Assembly: GCA_951828235.1 (NCBI GenBank) | Contig: OX639965.1 | Location: 62,001 to 126,000, forward strand | DNA: 64,000 nt | Reading direction: 5' to 3' | Origin: an uncultured Gammaproteobacteria bacterium | Lineage (GTDB): Bacteria > Pseudomonadota > Gammaproteobacteria > Steroidobacterales > Foliamicaceae | In this document: positions 44,513 through 54,494 of the stretch, piece by piece | How positions within the stretch are numbered: the first letter of the stretch is position 1 | Layout: each line of letters starts with the position of its first letter | Notes under the pieces: generated by a model | What the model was told of the DNA's origin: nothing | The model's database searches: none | Seen by the model: the letters and a program-made list of their open reading frames with translations, nothing else | Position numbers and translations under genes: made by a program

Positions 44513-46132
44513 CTAGCCGCGCAACGTTTCCATTTGCGCCAGATAACCTTCCGGGTTCACCCTGGCGTCGATCAGCGAGGGTCCTTCGTTCCTCAGGGCC
44601 TCCGCGACCGCGGCATGGTAATCGTCGGCATTATCCACTCGAAAACCCCGGCCGCCCAAGCTTTCCATTGTCGCCGCGAAGTCCGGCGGCTTCCAGCGGA
44701 CTCCTCGTTCGGGCAAGCCGCGTTGCTGCTGCTTGATGTCGATCAGCGACAGGGACTGGTCGTTGAACACGACGACTACGATCCGGGCCGCCTGTTGCAC
44801 GGCCACCGACAATTCGCCCAGGCACATCAAGAGCCCGCCGTCCCCGGTAAACGCAACGGCCGGGCGTTGCGGCTCGTGCAGGGCGGACGCAATCGCCGCG
44901 GGAAGGGCATACGCCATTGTCGCCAGGCCGTTCGAAATGAGGACATCCTGCGGCCGCGCCGCCGGCCAGAACGCCATGGCGGAGAACATGTGCGCGCCCG
45001 CATCCACCGCGATGCGCGGCAAAACGCCCGCGTCGCGCGCCGCGCGCGCCGCCAGTTCCACCACCTGCTGCGGTCCCAGACCAGCGCATTGGGGGTATTC
45101 CAGCCGCGCCGCCAGCCGCCGGCGCAATTCGGCGATTTCGGAAAGCCGCCAGTTCGATTCGGCCAGCCCGGCGTTCAAGCGCTCCAGTGCGGCAGCGATC
45201 GGACCATATAAGCCCGCGGCAGGCTCTACGTAGTGGACCGGATGCCGAACCTCGGCGATGTCCACCACCGCGCATTCGTAACGCCACGGAATGCGCAGCA
45301 GTTCGACCGGGTCCAGGCCCACGAGCACGATGAGGTCGGCTTTTCCCACACATTCGGACTCGGCATTGCCGCTGGTGAAAATGCCGACGTATTGCTCGTG
45401 CTGATCGTCCAGTACGCCCTTCGCCTTGTAGGTCGTGAGCACCGGGCAGCGCAACGCTTCGGCCATGGCCCTGAGCCGGGGCGCGACGCCGCCCCCCCTG
45501 GCCTCCAGGCCGGCGACGATGACCGGCCGCGACGCGTTGCGGATCAATTCTCCGGCCCGGTTCAGCGTATCCGCGGCGATGCCGGCTTCCGCAATGCCCG
45601 GTTTACCCCCCGAGCGGCCGGCGGCGACCGCCTTGCGCCCGTGCGGGCCGGCAATCTCCACGTGCACCGGTCCGAAGGGCGGCGTTTTCGCCAGCTCGAT
45701 CAGGTCACGAATCTCTGTCGCAACATCTTCGGTTTCGAGGCGGCTGCTGCGCTTGGCGACCGGCGCCAGCATGCCTGCCTGGTCAAACACCTGGTGGGTA
45801 ACATAGCCGCTCTCCTGCGCGCTGAACCCGTCCGTGATCAGCATTACCGGCGAACGATCCAGCGCCGCGCAAGCCACGCCGTTGGCGGCGTTGGCCACCC
45901 CGGGGCCCTTGGTTGTAAGCGCCACGCCCAGCGTGCCGGCCAGGTCGGCCGTTGCCGCCGCCATCATCACGGCGGCGTTCTCGGTGCGAGTCAGCACGAA
46001 CCCGATGCCCCTGCCGGCTGCCGCTTCCATCACATCCAGGCTGCTGCCGCCCCCGGGCACGCCGAAAATGCGCTCGACGCCATGCGCGGCCAGGGCGTCG
46101 GCAAGCAGTTCGGCAATCGTCGCCTGCTGCAT
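44513..46132 (-). CDS. Thiamine-diphosphate-dependent decarboxylase/synthase (AHAS or benzoylformate decarboxylase-like)
   Basis: A 539-residue three-domain ThDP enzyme. The N-terminal Pyr domain has VPGGGSSLDVMEAA and the activating Glu in LTRTENAAVM. The C-terminal PP domain has the Mg/ThDP motif FTGDGGLLM..FNDQ. It has no partner regulatory subunit, unlike acetolactate synthase, and is short (AHAS about 560-590). A 2-oxoacid decarboxylase or C-C lyase is therefore more likely. ATG overlaps the hyuA stop by one base (TGATG). The divergent aldehyde dehydrogenase could oxidise its aldehyde product. Confidence 0.88.
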   Translation of the reverse strand: MQQATIAELLADALAAHGVERIFGVPGGGSSLDVMEAAAGRGIGFVLTRTENAAVMMAAATADLAGTLGVALTTKGPGVANAANGVACAALDRSPVMLITDGFSAQESGYVTHQVFDQAGMLAPVAKRSSRLETEDVATEIRDLIELAKTPPFGPVHVEIAGPHGRKAVAAGRSGGKPGIAEAGIAADTLNRAGELIRNASRPVIVAGLEARGGGVAPRLRAMAEALRCPVLTTYKAKGVLDDQHEQYVGIFTSGNAESECVGKADLIVLVGLDPVELLRIPWRYECAVVDIAEVRHPVHYVEPAAGLYGPIAAALERLNAGLAESNWRLSEIAELRRRLAARLEYPQCAGLGPQQVVELAARAARDAGVLPRIAVDAGAHMFSAMAFWPAARPQDVLISNGLATMAYALPAAIASALHEPQRPAVAFTGDGGLLMCLGELSVAVQQAARIVVVVFNDQSLSLIDIKQQQRGLPERGVRWKPPDFAATMESLGGRGFRVDNADDYHAAVAEALRNEGPSLIDARVNPEGYLAQMETLRG

Positions 46133-48222
46133 CAGCCGGTCGGGAGGTCGATGATGAGATTGAGATTCGCATCCACAGTGGCCCTCGCGCCCGGCGGCAC
46201 GACGGTAGTGGATTCGCGTTCCTCAAAAATGCACGGCCCTTGGAATGTGTCTTCCGCCAGGAGGCTGTAGCGATTGTAGACAGGCGCTTCCACAAACCCG
46301 GCCTCCGGTCCGAAGTACACCTGTCGCTGCCCCTTGCGCGCATGCGCGGGCTCGGGCGCACTGCCGGGGGCCGACGGTTCGATGGAAGGGCGCCGGCCCG
46401 ACACGGTGACTCTCCAGGAGACGACTTCGACCGCCATGTCGCGCTCGACCCGGCCGAACTGGGTCTCGTAAACCCGCTCAAACGAACGGCGAATCGCCGC
46501 GCGATCGCATGCCTTGAGCATCTCGTCGTCCACCGGAGCCTCGACGTCGTAGCCCTGGCCGATATAGCGCATCGCCGCCAGGTATTCGACGCGAACACTG
46601 TCCCCTTCCGCGCCGGCGGCCGAGAGCAGCTCGCGGCCGTCACGCTGCATGCCCGAGAGCATCGCATTGATCGCGGCAAAATCCAGCTCGTCCAGCGGCA
46701 TGACGCCGCCCTGCACGAACGTGAAAGAGGTGGGCGAGACGAGGAACCCGAACGCCGAAGCAACGCCCGCGGACAGGGGGCATACCACGCGGGGCAAGGA
46801 CATCTTCATCGCAATATTGCAGGCGTGGACCGGTCCGGCGCCGCCTATCGGCAGCATGGTGTAGCTGCCGATGTTCCGCGCCTTCTCCAGTGCATGGATG
46901 GTGGCCGCCTGGGCCATGTTCTCGTTGACGGTCTCGTGCACCGCCCAAGCGGCTTCGGTGACGGAAACGCCAAGCGGATCGGCCAGGTTGCGGGCCAGCG
47001 CCCCGGTGGCCGCGTCAACATCGAGTTGCATGTCGCCGCCCAGAAAACTCCCGGCCGCGAGATAACCCAGCACCAGGTCCGCATCGGTGACGGTAGCGTC
47101 GAGGCCGCCCCGCCCATAACAGGCGGGGCCGGGGTCGGCGCTGGAGCTCTCCGGCCCCACCCGCACCAGCCCGAGATGGTCCACCGTGGCAATGGACCCG
47201 CCGCCGGCGCCGGTCTCGATCATCTCGATGACGGGAATCTTCAGCGGAATGCCGCTGCCCTTCTTGAAACGATAGACGCGGGCAACTTCGAGCTCGGTCG
47301 TGCGCAGCGGCTCGCCATCATCGATCAGGCAGGCCTTGGCGGTGGTGCCGCCCATGTCGAAACACAGGATGTCGCGGTGGCCGGCCAGTTTGCCGATCGC
47401 GGAAGTCGCCTGCACCCCGCCGACCGGGCCCGACTGCACCAGCCGGATCGGATGGGCCACCGCGGTCGACTGGTGAACGGTGCCGCCGTCCGACAGCATC
47501 AGGTAGAGGTCGCTTTCAATGCCCATCCGGCGCAAACCATCGGTCAAGCGCCCCAGGTATCGCTCGAAGATCGGCAGCACATAGGCGTTGCAGACGGTGG
47601 TGTAGCTGCGCTCGTACTCGCCGATTTCCGGCATCACCTCGCTTGAGATGCAAACGACCAGATCCGGCACTTCCCGAAGGATGATTTCGCGAACGCGGTG
47701 CTCGTGCACCGGGTTGCGGAATCCGTGCAGCAGCGAGATCGCCACCGCATCGACGCCGGCCGCCGCGATCTCGCGAGCAACGGCCACCACCGCCTCTTCG
47801 TCGAGCGCCTGCAGCACGTCACCCTCGGGGCTCACGCGTTCCGGGACCTCGAAGCGCCAGTGCCGTGGCACCAGCGGCCGGGGCATTTCCATGAACAGGT
47901 CGTAGGTGTCGTAGCGCCACTCGGTGCCGATCTCCAGGATGTCCCTGAATCCGGCGGTGGTGATCAGCGCGACCCCGGCGCCGCGACGCTCGATGATCGC
48001 ATTCGCGACCAGGGTGGTGCCGTGAATGAGGTGCCCGACCTGGCCCGGGCGCGCTCCGTTCCGGGCGAGGATTTTCTCCAGCCCTTCGAGCGCGCCCATG
48101 GACGGATCCTGCGGCGTCGTGAGCACCTTCTCGGTGAAAAGTCGGCCGCTGCGCGAGTCGAGCATGACGAGGTCGGTGAAGGTGCCGCCGATATCGACAC
48201 CGACACGAAATGGCTCAGTCAC
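46132..48222 (-). CDS. hyuA: Hydantoinase/oxoprolinase subunit A (copy 2)
   Basis: A 696-residue HyuA-family ATP-dependent subunit. Motifs: GVDIGGTFTDLVMLD at the N-terminus, HGTTLVANAIIERRGAG, CFDMGGTTAKACLIDDG, TGAGGGSIATVD. It is clearly diverged from copy 1 at 21520. It overlaps the hyuB copy 2 end by eight bases. The order here is B then A, the reverse of copy 1. With HyuB it would catalyse ATP-driven ring opening or carboxylation; the subsequent TPP enzyme, acyl-CoA dehydrogenase and carboxylate transporter suggest a different substrate from the first pair. Confidence 0.94.
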   Translation of the reverse strand: MTEPFRVGVDIGGTFTDLVMLDSRSGRLFTEKVLTTPQDPSMGALEGLEKILARNGARPGQVGHLIHGTTLVANAIIERRGAGVALITTAGFRDILEIGTEWRYDTYDLFMEMPRPLVPRHWRFEVPERVSPEGDVLQALDEEAVVAVAREIAAAGVDAVAISLLHGFRNPVHEHRVREIILREVPDLVVCISSEVMPEIGEYERSYTTVCNAYVLPIFERYLGRLTDGLRRMGIESDLYLMLSDGGTVHQSTAVAHPIRLVQSGPVGGVQATSAIGKLAGHRDILCFDMGGTTAKACLIDDGEPLRTTELEVARVYRFKKGSGIPLKIPVIEMIETGAGGGSIATVDHLGLVRVGPESSSADPGPACYGRGGLDATVTDADLVLGYLAAGSFLGGDMQLDVDAATGALARNLADPLGVSVTEAAWAVHETVNENMAQAATIHALEKARNIGSYTMLPIGGAGPVHACNIAMKMSLPRVVCPLSAGVASAFGFLVSPTSFTFVQGGVMPLDELDFAAINAMLSGMQRDGRELLSAAGAEGDSVRVEYLAAMRYIGQGYDVEAPVDDEMLKACDRAAIRRSFERVYETQFGRVERDMAVEVVSWRVTVSGRRPSIEPSAPGSAPEPAHARKGQRQVYFGPEAGFVEAPVYNRYSLLAEDTFQGPCIFEERESTTVVPPGARATVDANLNLIIDLPTG

Positions 48223-49876
48223 CGCGCCTTCCCTGGTCCGCCGCCCCTGAGCCGTACGCGGCCGCTGCGCCCGCCGGCGTCACCAGTCCACTCAACAGGT
48301 CTGCTTCCCGGCTGGCCGCATCGCGCTCCCGCGGCGCGCCCAGGCCACCCCCGCCCGGCGTGTCAAAGGTCACTTCGTCGCCGGGCTCAAGATCCTTGCG
48401 CACCTTTGCCGCGATCCGCTTGCCGTTAACGTAATCGCGACCAGGCGAGCCCGGCGAACCGCCCAGCAGGCCGCGCGGCGGAAACCGCACCCGTTCGTGA
48501 CGAATGGTCATCGTGACGGGATGTTCGGACGTGACCCTGAAGGCCACCCGCTGCGCCGGTCCACCGCGATAACGCCCGGCCCCGCCCGAGTCGGGAATCA
48601 ACGATTTCTCGGTAATCAGCAGCGGCACGCTGTTCTCGAAGTGTTCCACCGGCACGGTCGCCACGTTGCTGGGAAAACTGAGGCAGGCCGGACCATCCTG
48701 GTGGGGCCGCGCGCCGTGCCCTCCGTTCATGAAGAACATCTTCACGAAACGCCGCCCGTCGCCGTGGCGCCCCGAGAAATAAACGTTCCACAGCGGCGAG
48801 CCGCAATCGGCGATTACCCGCTCGGGCATCACTTGCGAGAGCGCGCTGAAAATCACCGGCGGCAGGTAGTGCCCCGACAGGTGCCGCGCCCAGATCGGGG
48901 CCGGTCTGAGCGGATTGATCAGGCAGCCCTCGGGCGCCGTTATGGTGACCGGCCGGAACGAACCGTCGTTGTTGGGCGTGGTGGGATCGAAGGCGCACTT
49001 GATCGCATAGGCGCTGTATGCGCGCGTGAAGTTCATGGCCGAATTGATCGGCCGGCTGATCTGCGGCGAGGTGCCGGAGTAATCGACGCTGAGATTGCCG
49101 CCCTCGATGCGGATCTCGCAGCAGATGGTCAGCGGTTCCTCGAAACCGTCGACCTGGATGCTGTCGCTATATACGCCGTCGGGCGCCGCCTCGATGGCCC
49201 GCCGCATGGCCGCCTCGGACCGGTCGAGAATCTCTTCCACCAGCGCATCGAGGTCGTCGATGCATTCGTCGTCGAGGATTTGCAGCAACTTTGCCTGGCC
49301 CATTTCGTAGGCCGCGAACTGGGCCCGGATGTCACCCAGCGTTTCTTCCGGGGCGCGCAGGTTTTCGCTGATGAAAGCAATGACGTCCTCGTTTTCCGTC
49401 CCTTCGCGAACGATCTTGCAGACCGGTATGGTCAACCCCTCTTCATGCGAATCGCGCGCGGTGACGGAGGGCGCGCCGCCGATGTCCACCGTGTGGAATA
49501 CGCTGCCGATAAAGCAGATCAGGCGCTTGCGCCGGAAAATCGGGCGCACCATGGTGATGTCGTTGAGATGGCCGGTACCGTGATAGCCGTCGTTGGAAAT
49601 CAGGACATCTCCCGGATTGAGCGACGACGCGGGATAACGCCGCAGCATCACCGCCAGGGTGCGCGGCATGGTGCCGATGAAAGAGGGAATACTGCGCGAC
49701 GATTGCGCGAACTGGCGACCCCGGCTGTCCATCAGCCCCACGGCCAGGTCCCAGTTGTCGCGCACCACCGACGAGAACGAAGTCCTCACGAAGGTCTGGG
49801 CGGTTTCGTCCATGAGACCGTTGAAGCGGTGCCATGCAACCCCTAGCTGGAGCGCTGAAAATCGTTCTGCTGGCAA
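48215..49876 (-). CDS. hyuB: Hydantoinase/oxoprolinase subunit B (copy 2)
   Basis: A 553-residue HyuB-family subunit, first gene of the minus-strand catabolic operon. Blocks: FVRTSFSSVVRDNWDLAVGLMDSRGR, DVLISNDGYHGTGHLNDITM, ISRPINSAMNFTRAYSAYA, and the C-terminal GDEVTFDTPGGGGLGAP. The start at 49876 allows a short N-terminal extension; Met22 (49813) is an alternative. It is divergent from the aldehyde dehydrogenase, with only about 61 bases between start codons, so both probably share a regulatory region. The N-terminal MHCGS-type motif of copy 1 is replaced by SIPSFIGTMPRT, pointing to a distinct subgroup. Confidence 0.92.
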   Translation of the reverse strand: MPAERFSALQLGVAWHRFNGLMDETAQTFVRTSFSSVVRDNWDLAVGLMDSRGRQFAQSSRSIPSFIGTMPRTLAVMLRRYPASSLNPGDVLISNDGYHGTGHLNDITMVRPIFRRKRLICFIGSVFHTVDIGGAPSVTARDSHEEGLTIPVCKIVREGTENEDVIAFISENLRAPEETLGDIRAQFAAYEMGQAKLLQILDDECIDDLDALVEEILDRSEAAMRRAIEAAPDGVYSDSIQVDGFEEPLTICCEIRIEGGNLSVDYSGTSPQISRPINSAMNFTRAYSAYAIKCAFDPTTPNNDGSFRPVTITAPEGCLINPLRPAPIWARHLSGHYLPPVIFSALSQVMPERVIADCGSPLWNVYFSGRHGDGRRFVKMFFMNGGHGARPHQDGPACLSFPSNVATVPVEHFENSVPLLITEKSLIPDSGGAGRYRGGPAQRVAFRVTSEHPVTMTIRHERVRFPPRGLLGGSPGSPGRDYVNGKRIAAKVRKDLEPGDEVTFDTPGGGGLGAPRERDAASREADLLSGLVTPAGAAAAYGSGAADQGRRGD

Positions 49877-49937
49877 GCGGGTTTCCGGAAGCTGCTGTCT
49901 GTATTATGAACCGGTTGAGTCCGGGACGGTCTTTGGG

Positions 49938-51416
49938 ATGCAGAAATACCAGTTGTACATCGACGGCGCGTGGGCCGATCCGCTCTCGGGGGAGTGGATG
50001 GAGACGATGAATCCGTACACGGGCCAGGCGTGGGCCCGCATTCCGCGCGCCGGCGCCGCCGATGTCGAGGCCGCTGTGGAAGCCGCCGACCAGGCGTTCA
50101 CGCAAGGTGAGTGGCCCGGACTGAATGCCACACAGCGCGGGCTCAAGCTCAGAAAGTTTGCGGAAATCCTCACCGGCGAGGCCGAACGGCTGGCGGAAAT
50201 CGAGGTGCGGGACAACGGCAAGCTGCATGCCGAGGTCCTCAATCAGTGCCGCTACATGGCCCAGTGGTTCCACTATTACGGCGGTCTGGCCGACAAGATC
50301 GAAGGTTCGGCGCCGCCCATCGACAAGCCCGATGTGCTCAACCTGACCCGCCACGAGCCGCTCGGCGTGTGCGCCTGCATCACGCCCTGGAACTCGCCCT
50401 TGCTGCTGCTGGCCTGGAAGGCCGCCCCGGCGCTGGCCGCGGGCAATACCATTGTGGTCAAGCCGTCCGAATACACCTCGGCCTCGACGCTGGAGTTCGC
50501 CGCGCTTGCGGAGCAGGCTGGCATTCCGAAGGGCGTGATCAACGTGGTCACGGGACTCGGAGAAGAAGTCGGCCAACCACTGGTGCGCCACAAGAAGGTG
50601 CGAAAAATCGCGTTCACCGGCGGTGAGACCGCCGGCGCGCGGGTCAATACCGACGCGGCCCCCGGGTTCAAGCGGGTCACGCTGGAACTGGGCGGCAAGT
50701 CGGCGAATATCGTCTTCGAGGACGCCAACCTCGACCAGGCGGTCAACGGCGCCATATCCGGCATTTTTGCCGCCAGCGGCCAGACCTGCATCGCGGGATC
50801 CAGGCTCCTGCTGCACGAGTCCATTCACGATGAGTTTCTTGAGCGCCTGGTCAGCCTGGCGGGCGAGGCGCGCATCGGCGACCCCATGTCGCCGGACACG
50901 CAGGTGGGCCCGATTACGACGGAACCTCAGTACCGCAAGATTCTCGACTACATCGAGATCGCGAAGAACGAAGGCGCCCGCCTGGTGCTCGGCGGCGGCA
51001 GCGTTCCGGCCCCGGAGGGGAACCAGGGCTTGTTCGTGCAGCCGACTGTTTTCGCCGACGTCACCAACGACATGCGTATTGCCCAGGAAGAAGTGTTCGG
51101 CCCGGTCCTCGCGGTGCTGCGCTTCACAGACGACGAGGAAGCGATCGCCATCGCCAACGACGTCAACTACGGGCTGGCGGCCGGCGTGTGGACCGAGAGC
51201 CTGCGGCGGGCGATCAAAGTGTCGGAGCGCCTGGAAGCCGGGACCGTGTGGGTCAACACTTATCGCTCCACCAGCTACACGACGCCGTTCGGCGGCTACA
51301 AGGCCAGCGGCCTGGGCCGGGAGAACGGGATGGAGGCGATAAAGGAATACCTGCAGACAAAGAGCGTCTGGTATTACTCCGGCGGCGACGTGGCAAACCC
51401 CTACACGCGCCGCTGA
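49938..51416 (+). CDS. NAD(P)-dependent aldehyde dehydrogenase
   Basis: A 492-residue ALDH-superfamily enzyme. Catalytic Glu250 in LELGGKSANIVF and nucleophile Cys284 in GQTCIAGSR are present, together with cofactor-binding TPWNSPLLL and KPSEYTS. ATG at 49938 gives the standard length; an open extension upstream covers the hyuB gene on the other strand. It is divergent from the hyuB-hyuA-TPP-acd-tct operon and would oxidise an aldehyde formed by the TPP decarboxylase. A palindromic repeat follows the stop. Confidence 0.95.
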   Translation: MQKYQLYIDGAWADPLSGEWMETMNPYTGQAWARIPRAGAADVEAAVEAADQAFTQGEWPGLNATQRGLKLRKFAEILTGEAERLAEIEVRDNGKLHAEVLNQCRYMAQWFHYYGGLADKIEGSAPPIDKPDVLNLTRHEPLGVCACITPWNSPLLLLAWKAAPALAAGNTIVVKPSEYTSASTLEFAALAEQAGIPKGVINVVTGLGEEVGQPLVRHKKVRKIAFTGGETAGARVNTDAAPGFKRVTLELGGKSANIVFEDANLDQAVNGAISGIFAASGQTCIAGSRLLLHESIHDEFLERLVSLAGEARIGDPMSPDTQVGPITTEPQYRKILDYIEIAKNEGARLVLGGGSVPAPEGNQGLFVQPTVFADVTNDMRIAQEEVFGPVLAVLRFTDDEEAIAIANDVNYGLAAGVWTESLRRAIKVSERLEAGTVWVNTYRSTSYTTPFGGYKASGLGRENGMEAIKEYLQTKSVWYYSGGDVANPYTRR

Positions 51417-51418
51417 GA

Positions 51419-51469
51419 CAAGGAGGGCGTCCCTCCCTCAATGAAGGCGAGACGCCTTCGCTCCCGGGC
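51419..51469. repeat. Short GC-rich palindromic repeats, two facing copies
   Basis: GGAGGGCGTCCCTCC at 51422-51436 and GAAGGCGAGACGCCTTC at 51443-51459, followed by GCTCCCGGGC. Located between the aldehyde dehydrogenase stop and the propeller lipoprotein gene. Confidence 0.75.
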
Positions 51470-51523
51470 TGACCTTTACAAGTAAACTGCGCCATTAGCC
51501 ACGGCAAGCGGAGCGACCGAACA

Positions 51524-53479
51524 ATGAATTCACTCACGAGACTGACGACAGCGGGGTTCTGCCTGCTGGCGTTGATCGGCTGCTCCGAACAGTCGTCCGG
51601 CCCCGGCGGGTTCGCATCCGCCGAAGACGATGGGCTGGCGCGCCTGTCCGGCAAGGTGGACGGGACCATCGAGGGCTTGCTGCCCGTGGTCTATGCCTAC
51701 AACAAGGACAAGATCCTTGCCTACACCGTATTCGTCGTGGATGGCGAATACCGCGCGGTCAAGATGATTCCCGGCAGCTACGACGTGACGATTCGCCCGG
51801 CGATCGACCAGCTAGAAGGCTTCGACCCGCAGACGGTCAGCATCGAACTGGCGGCCGGCGATGAAGCCGAGGTAGATTTCTCGCTGACGGGCGTCGGCCC
51901 GATTGTCGACTACGTCGGCGGCGTGGAATACCCCAATGCGGAAATACTGCCCTACGACGAGGTCTATCCGCCCGGGCGGGGCCGCGAAATACTCGAGCGC
52001 ACCTGCCACGGCTGCCACAACGTCAATTTCGTCCCCTACAACTACCCGCGCGCGTATTCCGGCGGGCGGGCGCCGAAGAACAAGGAAGCCTGGGCCGTAT
52101 CCGTCGACCGGATGCACAAGGGCCCGGCATTCGGACGCCTGGGCAAGGCGACACTGATGGATCCGAAATACCTGCCGCCCGAGGACCGCGACATACTGGT
52201 CGACTACCTGGCGGAGCACTTCCCGCCCGAGCGGCCGCCCGTGGTGGTGCAGCTCACCCGGGAGCCTGAACTTGATCTGGAAGCGCTCAAGAAAGCGATG
52301 TACATCGAGTACATCTACCACGAATCGGACGAATACGATGTCTGGCCGTGGGCGCACCAGGTGGACTTCGACCTGGACGGCAACGTCTGGCTCGCCTACA
52401 CCGCCTGCTGCATCGTGAAGTTCGATCCGCGCACCGGCGAGCAGACGGCATTCGAAGGCCACGGCGGCGGACACGGCATCGCGGTGGACCAGACCGACGG
52501 CACGGTCTGGTATTCGGGCGATGTCGTTCGCCATCTCGATCCGAAGACCGGCAAGGTGGACCACTGGGTGGCCGAGGACCGTGGGCTGGGCAGCAACACG
52601 CAGATCTTCGACTCGAAGGGCAATCTCTGGCTTTCATTGCTCGGCGGCGGCGCGCTGGGCAAGTGGGACCGGGCCACCGACTCGATCGTCTATTGGGAAG
52701 TGCCGGTGCTGCGCAGCCGCCCGTACGGGATCATCGTGGATCACAAGGACAAGGTGTGGTTCGCCGACTATCACAACGGCGGCGTCACGCGTTTCGACCC
52801 CGAGACCGAGGAGTTCCGCCACTACCCCCTGGTCGAGGATGACGCCGCCACCTCGATACGCCGCCTGGGCGTCGATTCAAAGGGCATGATATGGGCCGGC
52901 ACCTGGGGCAACCGCGGGTTCGACAACGCGATTCTTTACCGGGTGGACCCGGACACGGGTGAAGTCTTCCGGCGCAAGATGGGCGTACCCTATGCGGCCA
53001 CCTACAACGCGGAAGCCGACAGCCAGGACAACATCTGGGCCGCCAACGACAACTACCTGAGCAAGTACGACCAGGTAGCGGACGAGTTCACGCACTATCC
53101 CATTCCGGTGCGCTCGGACACGCTCAAGACCACCATCACGCGCGACGACGGCATCTGGTTCTTCTATCGCAACGCCGGCAAGTACGCAGGCTACGGCGGC
53201 AATATAACGGTCCTGTATACCGACAAGGACAACATTCCGACGCTCGGCGCCTATCACTCCGAGACCAGCGCCGGCTACCAGTTGAGCGGCTACAGCGGGC
53301 CGCCGTCTCCCCCGGTGTTGGGCGAGGAACGGCCGGTGCCCCTGGGCGCCCTGAATGCCGAGGAATACATCGATTTCGCGCTGGAGAATGGCCTGCTGGA
53401 CGAAGCGCAGGCCGCCGTCATGAGAGCGAGCCAGCCTGGCGCGGATGCGGTGGACGAGCGCCTGGAGCGGGCCGACTAG
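51524..53479 (+). CDS. Lipoprotein c-type cytochrome/beta-propeller protein (paralogue 2)
   Basis: A 651-residue exported lipoprotein. The lipobox LALIGC puts the acylated Cys at residue 20. Then come a regulatory-like beta-sandwich (about 38-122; LSGKVDGTIEGLLPVVYAYN), heme site CHGCH at 161-165 and a YncE/Vgb-like propeller (about 265-590) with repeated FDPxTGE and GxxWxA motifs; a helical tail follows. It is closely similar to the protein at 54605 over its full length and more distantly to that at 37608. Anchored in the periplasm, it may pass electrons to the respiratory chain or bind a small ligand. Its stop overlaps the convergent ilvE-like stop by four bases. Confidence 0.78.
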   Translation: MNSLTRLTTAGFCLLALIGCSEQSSGPGGFASAEDDGLARLSGKVDGTIEGLLPVVYAYNKDKILAYTVFVVDGEYRAVKMIPGSYDVTIRPAIDQLEGFDPQTVSIELAAGDEAEVDFSLTGVGPIVDYVGGVEYPNAEILPYDEVYPPGRGREILERTCHGCHNVNFVPYNYPRAYSGGRAPKNKEAWAVSVDRMHKGPAFGRLGKATLMDPKYLPPEDRDILVDYLAEHFPPERPPVVVQLTREPELDLEALKKAMYIEYIYHESDEYDVWPWAHQVDFDLDGNVWLAYTACCIVKFDPRTGEQTAFEGHGGGHGIAVDQTDGTVWYSGDVVRHLDPKTGKVDHWVAEDRGLGSNTQIFDSKGNLWLSLLGGGALGKWDRATDSIVYWEVPVLRSRPYGIIVDHKDKVWFADYHNGGVTRFDPETEEFRHYPLVEDDAATSIRRLGVDSKGMIWAGTWGNRGFDNAILYRVDPDTGEVFRRKMGVPYAATYNAEADSQDNIWAANDNYLSKYDQVADEFTHYPIPVRSDTLKTTITRDDGIWFFYRNAGKYAGYGGNITVLYTDKDNIPTLGAYHSETSAGYQLSGYSGPPSPPVLGEERPVPLGALNAEEYIDFALENGLLDEAQAAVMRASQPGADAVDERLERAD

Positions 53480-54387
53480 ATAAGCGTTCGCCACTCCGGA
53501 TGGTCGCTTGTCCTGGCCCGGACCAGGTCGAAGTAATCCTGCCGCAGCCGGTCGGTTAGCGGACCGACCTTGCCATTGCCGACCGGCAGGCGGTCGATTG
53601 AAGTGACCGGCAGGATTTCCTGGCCGGTGCCGCACAGGAAGGCTTCCTCGGCGAAATAGAGCTCGCTGCGGTCAATCGTGCGCACCTCGGCGGGCTCACC
53701 CGTGAGTTCTCGGTAGCGCGTGAGTATCGTGTCGCGGGTAATGCTCTCCAGTATGTTGCTGTCGGTGCTCGGCGTGATCAGTTTCCCGTCGCGGACCATG
53801 AAAAAGCACGCGATCGGCGCCTCGGACACCCGTCCGTCCGGCGTAAGCATCAGCGCGCCGTCGTAACCGTCCACCCTGGCCTGATGGGCGGCCAGGCGGG
53901 CGTTCACGTAGTTTGCCGTGGTCTTGATGCGCGGCGGGCTGGCATTGTCCGCCAGCCGCTGCCATGAACTCACGCCCAGGCTCATCCCGGTGGCGGCAAA
54001 CTCCGGCGTCTTCCTCGGCATGACGGCGGCCGTAAAGCCGATCGGGCCGGTCGTCGCAAGCAATCCGGTCCCCTCGATATAGACCAGCAGCCGGAAATAG
54101 GCGTCGGTATCCGGCTGGTTGGCGCGGATCAGCCGGGTGAGGCATTCGGTGAGATATTCCGCCTCGTAGCCGCCGTCGAACCGCATCAGCTTCATTCCCA
54201 CCTGCAGGCGGCGCAGGTGGTCGTCCAGCCGAAACAGCGCGAACCGGCCGCTGTCAGGCAAATGGTAGGCGCGCACGCCCTCGAAAACCGTTGCCGCGTA
54301 GGTCACGGCAAGGGAGAGCGGGTGCAGGCGCGCGTCCTCCAACGGCATAAGTTCACCGTTCATCATGATGAGCTTCGGTTGCCACAT
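53476..54387 (-). CDS. ilvE: Class IV (branched-chain) aminotransferase
   Basis: A 303-residue PLP enzyme of fold type IV. The Schiff-base Lys155 lies in RIKTTANYVNARLA, with FEGVRAY, ESITRDTIL and EEAFLCGTGQEI blocks typical of IlvE/D-amino-acid aminotransferase. The EAPIACFFMVRDGK region departs from canonical IlvE (EGSGENIF), so substrate preference may differ. It sits on the minus strand between two propeller lipoproteins and is convergent with the first. Cytosolic; expected to transfer amino groups between branched-chain amino acids and 2-oxoglutarate. Confidence 0.9.
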   Translation of the reverse strand: MWQPKLIMMNGELMPLEDARLHPLSLAVTYAATVFEGVRAYHLPDSGRFALFRLDDHLRRLQVGMKLMRFDGGYEAEYLTECLTRLIRANQPDTDAYFRLLVYIEGTGLLATTGPIGFTAAVMPRKTPEFAATGMSLGVSSWQRLADNASPPRIKTTANYVNARLAAHQARVDGYDGALMLTPDGRVSEAPIACFFMVRDGKLITPSTDSNILESITRDTILTRYRELTGEPAEVRTIDRSELYFAEEAFLCGTGQEILPVTSIDRLPVGNGKVGPLTDRLRQDYFDLVRARTSDHPEWRTLI

Positions 54388-54494
54388 GGCCAGGACTCCC
54401 TCTCCCGCTTTTGCCGGTCGGCACTCAGGGACGCCGGTACCGAATTGTGCTCAATGGTGGCATGAGCGGCGCGGCTGTCAACCTGAAAGCTAGT

